Positions 34,310 to 42,902 of a stretch of 64,000 bases of DNA are shown piece after piece. How positions within the stretch are numbered: the stretch's first letter is position 1; the number at the start of each line of letters is the position of its first letter. The notes under the pieces were generated by a model that was not told where the DNA came from, searched no databases, and saw nothing but the letters and a program-made list of their open reading frames with translations. Position numbers and translations under genes: made by a program. The stretch spans positions 1 through 64,000 of the forward strand of contig JAISOV010000034.1 in assembly GCA_031275405.1 (NCBI GenBank), written 5' to 3'. The DNA comes from Clostridium sp. (GTDB taxonomy: Bacteria; Bacillota; Clostridia; Lachnospirales; Lachnospiraceae).

Positions 34310-35950
34310 TCACTTGCTGTAATAGTACCCGTCCGGGTGATTTGGATCGATGATCAGCATTCCGCGCTCGTCATACGCGCCTTGATTTTCACCGCGAATG
34401 GCTCTGTCGAGCGCCATAATCAGCGCGACCGCGCCGTCGATACGCTCCGTTGCCTTTTGTTTATTTGGTTTGATGTTACCCGCCGCATCGGTGCTGACAT
34501 ATAAATTATCCGCCATCCAGCGCAAAGGCGGGTTTCCTGCGTGGGCGATTTTTTTCTCCAATACCAGCCGCATGAGTTCTTTGGTCGCGGGACTCATATC
34601 CTTAAAGCCCTGACCGAAAGGAATGACTGTGAATCCCGCACCTTCAAGGTTTTGAGTCATTTCCCAAGCGCCCCAGCGGTCAAAGGCAATCTCCTTGATG
34701 TTGTACTTCTTGCCAAGTTCCTCGATATGTTTTTCCACGAAAGAATAGTGGATGACATCGCCCTCGGTGGTATTGAGGAAGCCTTGTGCTTTCCACATAT
34801 CATAGGGTACATGGTCGCGGCGCACCCTTGTTTCAAGGCACTCGTCGGGTATCCAGAAAAATGGAAGGACAATGTATTTATCCTCTTCATCCTCCGGCGG
34901 GAACACCAACACAAACGCTGTGATATCCGTAGTGCTGGACAAATCCAAGCCGCCGTAACACACCCGGTTTTCAAGGATTTTTGTGTCGAATTGAAAGGCA
35001 CAGCCGTCCCATTTCTCCATGTTCATCCAGCGTACCGACTGCTTCACCCACTGATTAAGGCGCAGCTGACGAAAGATGTTCTCGTTGACGGGATTCAGTT
35101 TGGCATCCTCGTATGCGTTCCGCATGGTTTCCATTGTGACGGTAATGCCGAGGGAGGGATTGACTCTGCGCCACACTTCCTCGGAAGTCCAGTCATCGTC
35201 ATCAGTAGCGGAATATATAACAGGATAAAAGGTCGGGTCGATTTTCCTGCCTTGAAGAACATCCTCGGCTTTTTGGTGCATCTCCCAGCAGATGGAATTT
35301 CTGTCCACACCTGCTGTCGTGATAATGAAGTGCAGGGGCTGTTCTCTGGCATCGCCCGAACCCTTGGTCATAACGTCGAAAAGCCGTCTGTCCGGCAGGG
35401 CGTGTAATTCATCGAAAATCACGCCGTGGGCGTTCAAGCCGTGCTTGGTATACGCGTCCGCAGAGAGTACCTGATAAAAGCTGTCAAGGGGCGTGAAGGT
35501 CATGCGCTTCTGAGCGATATTGAGATTCATGAATTTTTTGAACGCAGGGAACTGATCTATCATATGCACAGCCACATCAAAGACGATACTCGCCTGACTG
35601 CGGTCTGACGCGCAGCCGTAGATTTCCCCGCCGCGCTCCGAATCCGTACAGGTCAGCAGAAGCGCCACCGCCGCCGCAAGCTCCGACTTGCCCTGTTTTT
35701 TCGGGATTTCCACATAGGCGGTGCGGAATTGGCGGCATTCGTCATAGCGGCGCACGATGCCGAACAGGTCGCGGATAATCTGCTCCTGCCAATCAATCAA
35801 CTCAAACGGCTCCCCGTACCAGCGCCCCTTGGTGTGGCGCAGATTGTTGACAAAGAATACCGCTGAGTCGGCGAACCGCGATTTATATATTGAACCTTCC
35901 GCTTTGAAACGGGAGGGTTTGAAATTTTTCAGACTGCGAAATTCTTCCAC
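34310..35950 (-). CDS. terminase large subunit
   Basis: A 546-residue packaging ATPase/nuclease of the Phage_terminase/TerL type. The Walker A equivalent is PKKQGKSELAAA near 84-95. Acidic nuclease residues fit CYGGLDLSSTTDITAF and GAVALIMALDRAI. I chose GTG 35950, with GGAGGTGACC just upstream, because a longer frame to 36004 would run through a strong terminator hairpin. It ends where the portal begins. Confidence 0.93.
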   Translation of the reverse strand: MEEFRSLKNFKPSRFKAEGSIYKSRFADSAVFFVNNLRHTKGRWYGEPFELIDWQEQIIRDLFGIVRRYDECRQFRTAYVEIPKKQGKSELAAAVALLLTCTDSERGGEIYGCASDRSQASIVFDVAVHMIDQFPAFKKFMNLNIAQKRMTFTPLDSFYQVLSADAYTKHGLNAHGVIFDELHALPDRRLFDVMTKGSGDAREQPLHFIITTAGVDRNSICWEMHQKAEDVLQGRKIDPTFYPVIYSATDDDDWTSEEVWRRVNPSLGITVTMETMRNAYEDAKLNPVNENIFRQLRLNQWVKQSVRWMNMEKWDGCAFQFDTKILENRVCYGGLDLSSTTDITAFVLVFPPEDEEDKYIVLPFFWIPDECLETRVRRDHVPYDMWKAQGFLNTTEGDVIHYSFVEKHIEELGKKYNIKEIAFDRWGAWEMTQNLEGAGFTVIPFGQGFKDMSPATKELMRLVLEKKIAHAGNPPLRWMADNLYVSTDAAGNIKPNKQKATERIDGAVALIMALDRAIRGENQGAYDERGMLIIDPNHPDGYYYSK

Positions 35951-35963
35951 ATGGTCACCTCCG

Positions 35964-35996
35964 ACAAAAAGCCGGGTGTCCTTGCGGATACCCGGC
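35964..35996 (-). terminator. intrinsic terminator upstream of the large terminase
   Basis: An 11-base-pair stem (35971-35981 with 35986-35996, one G-T pair) has CTTTTTG after it on the minus strand. It separates the early/methylase genes from the packaging genes. Confidence 0.75.
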
Positions 35997-36071
35997 AGAC
36001 TCACTCATAAATATATGACTGAAAATAGGATTATAGAAATTGTCCACTGTGTTTTACTGCTGATTTCGAGG

Positions 36072-36476
36072 CTATTCGCCGCGCAGGATAAAATGAACAT
36101 AGGTAGCGCGGTCATCCTCGATGAAATTTACCAAAGTGAAGAAGCGTTTTTCATAAGCAAACCGCTGAACGGTCGTAATGTCGAACATATTCGTTTTCCC
36201 CTCGGCGCGTATCTCCAAAATCTGCGATTTGATTTCCTCCGTGAACACGCCGACGATTTTGAATTGGTCGACACCCGGAATCAAATTCAAACTTGAACCC
36301 GCATCCCACCGGCACAGGATATGCCCGGCATCGTCCACGCCGCGCACGGTCGCGCGTTCTCCGGCGTTCAGCTTGGCATAGGGGTCTTGCATCGGCGCGG
36401 TCAACTCAACGCGCGTACCGGGCGCGTATTGCGCCCGTAGGCGCAATACTTCAGCCCCAGAGGGGAAGCTATTCAT
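36072..36476 (-). CDS. DUF4314/DUF5049 phage protein
   Basis: A 134-residue protein combining two small phage domains. Residues 1-75 match DUF4314 (YAPGTRVELTAPMQDPYAKL, then C-R-W-D-A-G-S-S-L). Residues 78-134 match DUF5049 (EIRAEGKTNMFDITTVQRFA). Both are usually separate neighbours near terminase genes in Clostridia phages, so this may be a fusion. ATG 36476 follows GGAGGT and overlaps the previous gene by eight bases. Confidence 0.75.
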   Translation of the reverse strand: MNSFPSGAEVLRLRAQYAPGTRVELTAPMQDPYAKLNAGERATVRGVDDAGHILCRWDAGSSLNLIPGVDQFKIVGVFTEEIKSQILEIRAEGKTNMFDITTVQRFAYEKRFFTLVNFIEDDRATYVHFILRGE

Positions 36477-37491
36477 GGTCGACAACCTCCCCGGCGTTTT
36501 CGCCCTCGGCGGGACTTTCCTCGGCGATAGGGGCGGTTTTTTCCGGCTTACCGTAGCGCCAGCCGGAATCCCCGCTGAGATTCCGCATCAGCAGCTTCCG
36601 CGCCGCGCCGAATTCTGCGCCGATCATACCCAGCCCGATCAGCCAAACCCGCATGGCGAATTTCTCGTTTTCAAAGGCTTCAGGAGCTTTGGCGGTGACG
36701 CGCTTTTTCTCTTTCGCCGTTTTACAAAGGGCGGCGATAAATTGGGCGTAGGCAGTGGCGGCGTCACTGTCCGTGTCGATGGAAAACCAGGGGAATGCGA
36801 TGCGCTGATCGTCGGGAATTTGAATGGGTAATTCCTCCGCGCCCAGCGCCTTTTTGAGAAGCGCCTCCTTGGCGAGAACCATCTTGGTCAGGTTGTCGAT
36901 TGCCTCCGGCGTGAAGCCGTCGAGGGGATATTCGATCACCAGCTGGGTGATTTCCGGCGCTGTATCTGCGGCGTTTTCCTCGACTGCGGGGGATTCCGGC
37001 GCATCGTTTTCAGGAATTTCCTCCGCTGCCGTGGCTTCCGTCGTTTCCTCCACAGGAGCCTCCTCGGATGCAGAGGGTTTCTCGAAAGGCGCTCCGACCA
37101 CCGCGAATTCCGTGTGGTGGTTTTCGTCGCTCTTGCTCCAAACCTGCCGCCAGATTCCGTCCGTTTCGTGATCGAAGTACAATCCGTACCCGGCTGCGCG
37201 GGCTTCCTCTGCTGTTTCAAAGTGGTCGTGGATAAGAAGTGTGCCGCGCGGAGTGATGAGGTGGAAGGTTCTGCTCTGCTCCGGCTCAAAACCGCGCCCG
37301 GCAAGCCCCACAAAAAGGTTTAGGTCGTGTTCGCCGGTGACCATCCCGTTTTTGTCGATGTGGTAGCTGCCCACTTCGTAGGCAAAGGTTGGCGCTCCGA
37401 GGTACTTGATCGGCGTGTTTAGAATCTCGCTGATTGCCCCCGCCAGCTTTTTGCGCTCTGTTCCTGTTACATTGAATTTGAATTCCTGCAT
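36469..37491 (-). CDS. phage virulence-related-like protein with amidoligase-type C-terminus
   Basis: A 340-residue protein. The N-terminal 100 residues (TERKKLAGAISEILNTPIKY, then Y-E-V-G-S-Y-H-I-D-K-N-G) match proteins labelled virulence-related in Clostridia phages. A Glu/Pro/Ala-rich linker follows at about 130-180. The C-terminal part near 279-313 (GLGMIGAEF, LMRNLSGDSGWRY) closely resembles the end of the amidoligase at 28878. Start ATG 37491 has CAGGAGGAATCACC upstream. Function unknown. Confidence 0.65.
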   Translation of the reverse strand: MQEFKFNVTGTERKKLAGAISEILNTPIKYLGAPTFAYEVGSYHIDKNGMVTGEHDLNLFVGLAGRGFEPEQSRTFHLITPRGTLLIHDHFETAEEARAAGYGLYFDHETDGIWRQVWSKSDENHHTEFAVVGAPFEKPSASEEAPVEETTEATAAEEIPENDAPESPAVEENAADTAPEITQLVIEYPLDGFTPEAIDNLTKMVLAKEALLKKALGAEELPIQIPDDQRIAFPWFSIDTDSDAATAYAQFIAALCKTAKEKKRVTAKAPEAFENEKFAMRVWLIGLGMIGAEFGAARKLLMRNLSGDSGWRYGKPEKTAPIAEESPAEGENAGEVVDHE

Positions 37492-37583
37492 GGTGATTCC
37501 TCCTGAAAAAAGTGTTATTTGCCTTTCGGCAGTTACATTAATCACTCTTTTCGGCTGTAATAGCAAGTCACAAAACATGGGTG

Positions 37584-38855
37584 TCAAATATCAATTTCGT
37601 GGTACGCAAGCCTCTCTCCGCCACGAAGCAGGAACACACCTTCATCGCTTTTTCGGAATTCAATAAAACGCTTTACAATCACATCGCAGTATTTTGGGTC
37701 GAGTTCCATTGAACAGTTCGCCCGGTCGGATTGTTCACAGGCAATCAGTGTCGTACCTGAGCCGCCAAACAAATCCAGCACCGTATCGCCCAGCCGGGAG
37801 GAATTGCTCACCGCTTTTCCCGCCAGAGCCACCGGCTTCATGGTGGGGTGTTCCTCCGATTTTTTCGGGCGGGGTATCTGCCACAAATCACTTTGCTGCC
37901 GATCTTGCAGGGGACAGAGCCGCTTCTCGCCGCCCAGCCAGCCGTACCAAATCGGCTCATATTGCGTGTGGTAGTCTTTCCGGGAAAGCACAAGGGAGTC
38001 CTTTGCCCAGATAATTGTGGACGACCAGTGAAAACCGGCTTCTTTCATCGCGGTCATCACGCTGCCCCATTCCTGTGCCGACATGACCACATAGGTCATC
38101 GCGCCCGGTTCGCACACATTTGCCATCGCTTTGAAGGTCGAAAGCAGGAAGGCGTAAAAATCCTCGGCGGACATTTTGTCATTGAGAATCTGCCGGGCTT
38201 TCCAGCTGGGGTGCTTGGCATCGCCGCCGTAGTCCACGTTCCAAGGCGGATCGGTAAAGACCATCTTCGCCTTCGCGCCGTCCAGCAGTTTTGCCACGAT
38301 ACCGATATCAGTGGAATCCCCGCACATCAGCCTGTGTCTGCCCAGCAGCCATATATCGCCGGACTGCGTGATCGGCTCGGTAATTTTTGCGGCTTCCGCA
38401 TCGCTGTCGAATTCGTCCTCGGTGATCACGCCGAGTTCCCGGTTGTATTTCTGATACAGCTTGTCGAGTTCCGGCACTTCAAAGCCGGTGAGATCTACCG
38501 GGAATCCGCTTTTTTCCAACTCCTGAAGCAGTTCCGACAGTTTGGGAAAATCAAACTCGCCGCTGATTTTATTCAAGGCGATGTTCAGTGCCTTTTCCCG
38601 CTGCTCATCCAGATTGACCACGACGCAGTCGATTTCCGCATATCCCAGCTGCACCAGCACCTTGAACCGCTGATGTCCGCCAACGATGTTGCCGGTGCGC
38701 TCATTCCAGATGATCGGCTCAACATAGCCGAATTCCTCCACCGAGCGCAGCAGCTTTTCGTATTCGGGATCGCCCGGTTGCAGGTCTTTTCTTGGGTTAT
38801 ATTTCGCCGGATTCAGCCGGTCAATCGGTATTTTCTGTATGTTCATTTGCTCCAT
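37584..38855 (-). CDS. ParB-like DNA methyltransferase
   Basis: A 423-residue protein with an N-terminal ParB/sulfiredoxin-like domain (residues 1-110, NIVGGHQRFKVLVQLGYAEI) and a C-terminal beta-class amino-methyltransferase. DPPW comes first, near residue 212, and the AdoMet motif FGGSGTTLIA near 370, the order that defines the beta class (N6-adenine or N4-cytosine). Phages use these to protect their DNA. ATG 38855 overlaps the end of the small terminase gene. Confidence 0.9.
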   Translation of the reverse strand: MEQMNIQKIPIDRLNPAKYNPRKDLQPGDPEYEKLLRSVEEFGYVEPIIWNERTGNIVGGHQRFKVLVQLGYAEIDCVVVNLDEQREKALNIALNKISGEFDFPKLSELLQELEKSGFPVDLTGFEVPELDKLYQKYNRELGVITEDEFDSDAEAAKITEPITQSGDIWLLGRHRLMCGDSTDIGIVAKLLDGAKAKMVFTDPPWNVDYGGDAKHPSWKARQILNDKMSAEDFYAFLLSTFKAMANVCEPGAMTYVVMSAQEWGSVMTAMKEAGFHWSSTIIWAKDSLVLSRKDYHTQYEPIWYGWLGGEKRLCPLQDRQQSDLWQIPRPKKSEEHPTMKPVALAGKAVSNSSRLGDTVLDLFGGSGTTLIACEQSDRANCSMELDPKYCDVIVKRFIEFRKSDEGVFLLRGGERLAYHEIDI

Positions 38856-39399
38856 GATCCGGCTCTCCCTTCGGTCGTTTTTTGCGGATACGCCCACCCA
38901 TGATGGCTGTCATCAAGTCTTCTTCGGGGTTGGTGAGCAGCTTTTCGCTGTTGCGGGAAACCACATCCCAGATGCCGCCCCATGTCAGCGCCACATTTTT
39001 TTGCAGCTTCAGCATCGCCTCTGTGAAGCCGGTAATCACCGCTTCTTTTTTGTCGTTGAGGGCAACGATGGCGGTTTTCGAAAGCGCGTACTGCGCGTCA
39101 ATCAGATAATATTTCGCCAGAACGTACTCGCATATATTTTCAACCGGGATCAAATTCAGACACCCGGACGGCTCAAGGTGGTCGAGAGTTCTCTCGAAAA
39201 TTTCCTCCAGCGTGATGATATGGTTCAGGGCGGGCTTTTGCATGAATTTCAGATATTCCGGCATCTTTGGTCTGGCGTTCTCAGCGCCGCTGAATTCCAC
39301 CTTTGTCAGCGGACGGTGTCCCGGATTACCCGCCGCCAGCTTCTCCGCCAGCGGTTTCGGCTTTCGTCCCGCGCCTTTTCGCGCTCCGCCTCGCGGCAT
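38821..39399 (-). CDS. terminase small subunit (P27 family)
   Basis: A 192-residue DNA-recognition subunit. The N-terminus PRGGARKGAGRKPKPLAEKL and G-N-P-G-H-R-P-L are the P27 hallmark, and a helical body follows. It pairs with the large subunit, but the two genes are separated here by the methylase and two phage genes, an order seen in several Clostridia siphophages. The HNH gene lies upstream. Confidence 0.88.
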   Translation of the reverse strand: MPRGGARKGAGRKPKPLAEKLAAGNPGHRPLTKVEFSGAENARPKMPEYLKFMQKPALNHIITLEEIFERTLDHLEPSGCLNLIPVENICEYVLAKYYLIDAQYALSKTAIVALNDKKEAVITGFTEAMLKLQKNVALTWGGIWDVVSRNSEKLLTNPEEDLMTAIMGGRIRKKRPKGEPDHGANEHTENTD

Positions 39400-39781
39400 A
39401 ACATCACCTCCTGCAAAAAGATTGGTCTTTTCAAAGCATATGCGGTGGCTTTCAAAAAGTTGCAGTTTTCATGCGCTTTTGTCGCTGCCTGTCCGTTTGC
39501 GGCGGTTCTTGTCCGCGCCCGTTCTGCCCGGTTTCCCGGCTTTTTCACTGCCAAAAATCCTTTGGATTCCGAGATTTTCCGACTAAACAGCCTGTACATT
39601 CTTTGAAAAAAGCTGACTTGTTTGAAAAACGGCTCGTCTGGCACGTTTTTCAAAAGCAAAAACCCGCTGAAATAGCGGGTTTCTGAATGTTTTTGATATT
39701 TTTGAATTCGCGGGAGTAGTGTACGAAACCCTGCCGCGCTGTCCGCTAAAAGGCTGTAGAGATTACGATCCCCCCTTGGGG
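39400..39781. other. non-coding stretch with a terminator
   Basis: No supportable gene. An eight-base-pair hairpin (39661-39668 with 39674-39681) has TTTTTGCTTTT after it on the minus strand and probably ends the HNH transcript. The rest shows no clear motif. Confidence 0.6.
39655..39685 (-). terminator. intrinsic terminator downstream of the HNH gene
   Basis: Perfect eight-base stem AACCCGCT/AGCGGGTT with a five-base loop, and a T-rich run on the minus strand. Confidence 0.7.
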
Positions 39782-40135
39782 TCAGCGGTCAGAGTTGGTA
39801 TCAGAGAGAGTGATTGCGGAATGGCAGGGCTTGCAAAGGGCGCGAAGGTTGGAGTCATCATGTGTGCCGCCGTCGGTGACCGGCTTGATATGATGGACTT
39901 CCTCGGCTGGAACGTGCCGACCGTGAGCAAGGCAGCTCTCGCAAAGCGGATGCTTCTGGATGTACAAGTCACGGATGGTATGCCAACGTCGACCGTAAAC
40001 TTTGTTAGAGTCAGGGCGGCGGCGGTATTGGTTGTACTCACGGTTCGCTTGCGAAGCATGGACTTCGCAGTACCGGTTGTGGGTCAGGTTCGGACAGCCG
40101 GGGTAAGCGCAGGGCTTCTTGGGTTTATAGGGCAT
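39782..40135 (-). CDS. HNH endonuclease
   Basis: A 117-residue nuclease. Zinc-binding cysteines appear in CAYPGCPN, C-E-S-C and C-K-P-C. The catalytic core is EEVHHIKPVTDGGTHDDSNL. In HK97-like and related phages this gene lies next to the terminase genes and is needed for DNA cleavage during packaging. The ATG at 40135 has AAAGGAGG eight bases upstream; a longer frame to 40228 is not needed. Confidence 0.9.
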   Translation of the reverse strand: MPYKPKKPCAYPGCPNLTHNRYCEVHASQANREYNQYRRRPDSNKVYGRRWHTIRDLYIQKHPLCESCLAHGRHVPAEEVHHIKPVTDGGTHDDSNLRALCKPCHSAITLSDTNSDR

Positions 40136-40388
40136 GGATAACACCTCCTTTGGGTTGCCGAGCGGACGGAGCGGAGATAGCGGACTTTCGGGGGGTACAT
40201 TAATATATATCTTTTTTTCTGAGTTCAATTCTTTTCTGGCGATTAGAAGATAAAGGTTGCGGCAGTCCGTTCACTCCGCGCAAAACCCGCACGGTCGGGA
40301 AAAACTCCGTTCTAAAGTCCGCGCAAAGCCGCGCCGAGTCCGCGCCGACGAGCGCCGAAAAAAACCGCCCGAATATTGTCGGGGCAGG

Positions 40389-42902
40389 TCATAACAAGCG
40401 AATGCCGCGCCATGTTTTTCGCCGGGTGAGTGTGTCCTGTCCGCGCTCCAATCCCCGAATACCATCCACATCCTTGTTGAAACGAATTTGTGAGACAACC
40501 TTGTGTCCGTTTGTGCCGCAATATTCCTGATAAGCGGCGTAGAGGTCTTCCCGCAGAATCTCTGCTCTGCCATCGATCTCACAGCATTCGCCAATGAACG
40601 CCAGCACACTGCTGTTCTCGGCTTTGTAGATTTCCAGTTCGGCGCGGGTGGCGTCGGTTTCTGAGAAACGGAAGTTTTTCTCCATCAGCCGTTTCAGCCC
40701 AACAAGCGCCCACATCAGAATGCCATCGGCTTCCACCATCAGCTTTTCCTTGAGGTTGCCGTCCTTCTTATCGTCAGGTATAGTGTGGTCGAAGCGGATC
40801 AGGGTCAGTCGGCGGTAGAAGCCGTCCGAGCGGTCGGTGTAGTTTTTCGGAATGTTGTTGCAGGAAAACAGCAACCGGCAGAACGGCTTGAAGGAAAAAT
40901 ACTCCTTGAATTTATGCTGTGCGGATATATAGTCCTCGCCGGTGATCGCCTTAAATGTTCCCGTGTCCCGGATGTTCTCGCTGGGCAAATCCGCAAAGAT
41001 ATTTGCCAGCTTGCCGAACAGCTGAACCGTGGCGAATTTCTCATCCAGCGCTTGCCATGTCAGATTGGATACATTTTCGTGCCGCAAGAGGATATCCTGC
41101 ACCACATATAAAAAGGTAGACTTCCCGCTGTCCGGCTTGCCGATCATCACGAAGGATTTCTGAGCCTTATTGATGGGGATCAGGAAGTATCCCATAATTT
41201 CCTGTATCAGAGGGGTCTCGCTTTCCGGCAGCACATCGTTTAAGTATCGTAAAAATACAGGGCATTTCGCTTCCGGGTCGTAGCTGCCGCCAAGCCGAAT
41301 GGTTGACAGGATACCGGGATCGTGAGGGAGCAGCTCATCGGTCATCACATTATACAGCCCGTTTTTTAAGTTGATCAGGTAAGGGTTTACGTTTATTTCC
41401 CTGACTGTCTTATCCACAAGAATCTGCCATTGCCATTCGGCGTCCCGAATATCAACGGCGGTGGCATAACGGGAGTTCATAAAAGAACGCACCCGGCGCT
41501 GCGCGGTTTTGTCATTCTTTGCCGCATACACGCCGTCTTCATAAAAATAATAGCTGTCGCCGCAATAAATGACATGATCGGTTTCGGCGAGGTAGTCGGC
41601 AAGCACACCGGGCAAAAAACGCCACGAGCCGCGATTGGTGATTTCATACCAGTCCGGCACATCATCGCCCTGCTTGATTTTCCGTGCTTCCTTGGTTGCT
41701 GAGAAAGCGTTGTACAGTTCCTTTTGGAAGCCCGGAAGCGCTTTAATGTCCGCCGCCTTGAAACCGAAATACTCCTTGATGTTATTGTTGATGAAAACCT
41801 CTGCCTTGCCGGGCGGGATATTGTACATATACCGATCCACAAACCAGTGTGCCAGTTCAATATCAACAGCGGGGTTGTGTTTCGGTTTGAGGAAAGCCAG
41901 CGCCTTGGTCAGGTCGGCTGCCTCCAGCGGAAAAAACGCAAGCCCTGCCGGAGCTTTACATCGGCAAGAGCCATCCTTCATCTTCGGGCAAACGAAGCCA
42001 CGTTCGGCGATTTTGGCGCAAGTGATAGGCTTCGTGCCGGATTTAAAAAAGTGGTCGATTTTCGACCCAGTATGCTGTGCGTTATATTTCGGATACGGTT
42101 TCGACAGCTTATGGATGGCGTCCTCGCCGCCCTCGAATACCGCCAGATTGGTAATCATGGCGTACCAGTCGGGTTCGGACAGGGTTTTCGCGTTGCGCTT
42201 ACAGTGCTGGAGAAATTGGCATCGTCTGCCGACCACCACCAGCCCTTTTTGTGTACCTCTGCCGCTTATAGCAAAGGACTTCTTTGCCGGGGACACTGCT
42301 TCTTCCGAGATTTCCGGCAAAACATCCGACAGTTCTTTTTGGGTATACCGAAGTTCCGGATTGTACTTGATGCATTCCACTGGGATCGGTTCTTCCTTGC
42401 AGTGGTTGAAACCCGGAATTCGGAACACCCGGCTTTCGTTCACACAAGCCGGATCAGCACCAAAGTGCGCGATCAGCTGCCGCTGCACATAGCGGAAGCG
42501 CTCCACGGTCGCTTTTTTCATCAGCCAGCAGTGCAGGGATTTCCGGGTTTTTACGATCAAGGACGGTTCTAACGGGAAGGCTTGAATCCGTTCCAGCTGC
42601 TCCTCCAGCGAAAGGTTGTCGCATTCCATGAATTGCGCGTTGATGCGCTTAATATCCGCATCCTCATGCCCGCCTTGGTTGATGACAAAGTAAATCCCGC
42701 GATTCTGAGCATTATGCTCATGCAGATTTTGCAGGATGGCATCGAAGCGCCCTTGTGTTACTTCCAGCTTTTGCCCGGAGAAGGCGCTGTCCGATCTGTC
42801 CGAAAATATCCGCAGACATACGGTTTCTTCCGGTTCAAAAAACGCACTCAGAAATTCTTCCGGCGATATTTGAAGCGGCGTAAGGGAATAGTTATTCTTC
42901 AT
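40389..42902 (-). CDS. primase-helicase (RepB-like primase with SF3 helicase)
   Basis: An 837-residue replication protein. The N-terminal 190 residues resemble RepB-type primase (GIYFVINQGGHEDADIKRIN, then LIVKTRKSLHCWLM). The middle has a Cys-rich segment (CAKIAERGFVCPK, then C-R-C). The C-terminal part is a D5/SF3 helicase with Walker A GKPDSGKSTFLYV near 579-591 and downstream acidic and LLFSCNNIPK motifs. ATG 42902 overlaps the end of the polymerase gene (TATGAAGAATAA), so translation is coupled. Confidence 0.9.
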   Translation of the reverse strand: MKNNYSLTPLQISPEEFLSAFFEPEETVCLRIFSDRSDSAFSGQKLEVTQGRFDAILQNLHEHNAQNRGIYFVINQGGHEDADIKRINAQFMECDNLSLEEQLERIQAFPLEPSLIVKTRKSLHCWLMKKATVERFRYVQRQLIAHFGADPACVNESRVFRIPGFNHCKEEPIPVECIKYNPELRYTQKELSDVLPEISEEAVSPAKKSFAISGRGTQKGLVVVGRRCQFLQHCKRNAKTLSEPDWYAMITNLAVFEGGEDAIHKLSKPYPKYNAQHTGSKIDHFFKSGTKPITCAKIAERGFVCPKMKDGSCRCKAPAGLAFFPLEAADLTKALAFLKPKHNPAVDIELAHWFVDRYMYNIPPGKAEVFINNNIKEYFGFKAADIKALPGFQKELYNAFSATKEARKIKQGDDVPDWYEITNRGSWRFLPGVLADYLAETDHVIYCGDSYYFYEDGVYAAKNDKTAQRRVRSFMNSRYATAVDIRDAEWQWQILVDKTVREINVNPYLINLKNGLYNVMTDELLPHDPGILSTIRLGGSYDPEAKCPVFLRYLNDVLPESETPLIQEIMGYFLIPINKAQKSFVMIGKPDSGKSTFLYVVQDILLRHENVSNLTWQALDEKFATVQLFGKLANIFADLPSENIRDTGTFKAITGEDYISAQHKFKEYFSFKPFCRLLFSCNNIPKNYTDRSDGFYRRLTLIRFDHTIPDDKKDGNLKEKLMVEADGILMWALVGLKRLMEKNFRFSETDATRAELEIYKAENSSVLAFIGECCEIDGRAEILREDLYAAYQEYCGTNGHKVVSQIRFNKDVDGIRGLERGQDTLTRRKTWRGIRLL

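Noticed and set aside
39400..39659. Minus-strand frame upstream of the small terminase
   Set aside because: No ribosome site, overlaps the terminase gene in another frame and has a composition typical of a shadow frame.
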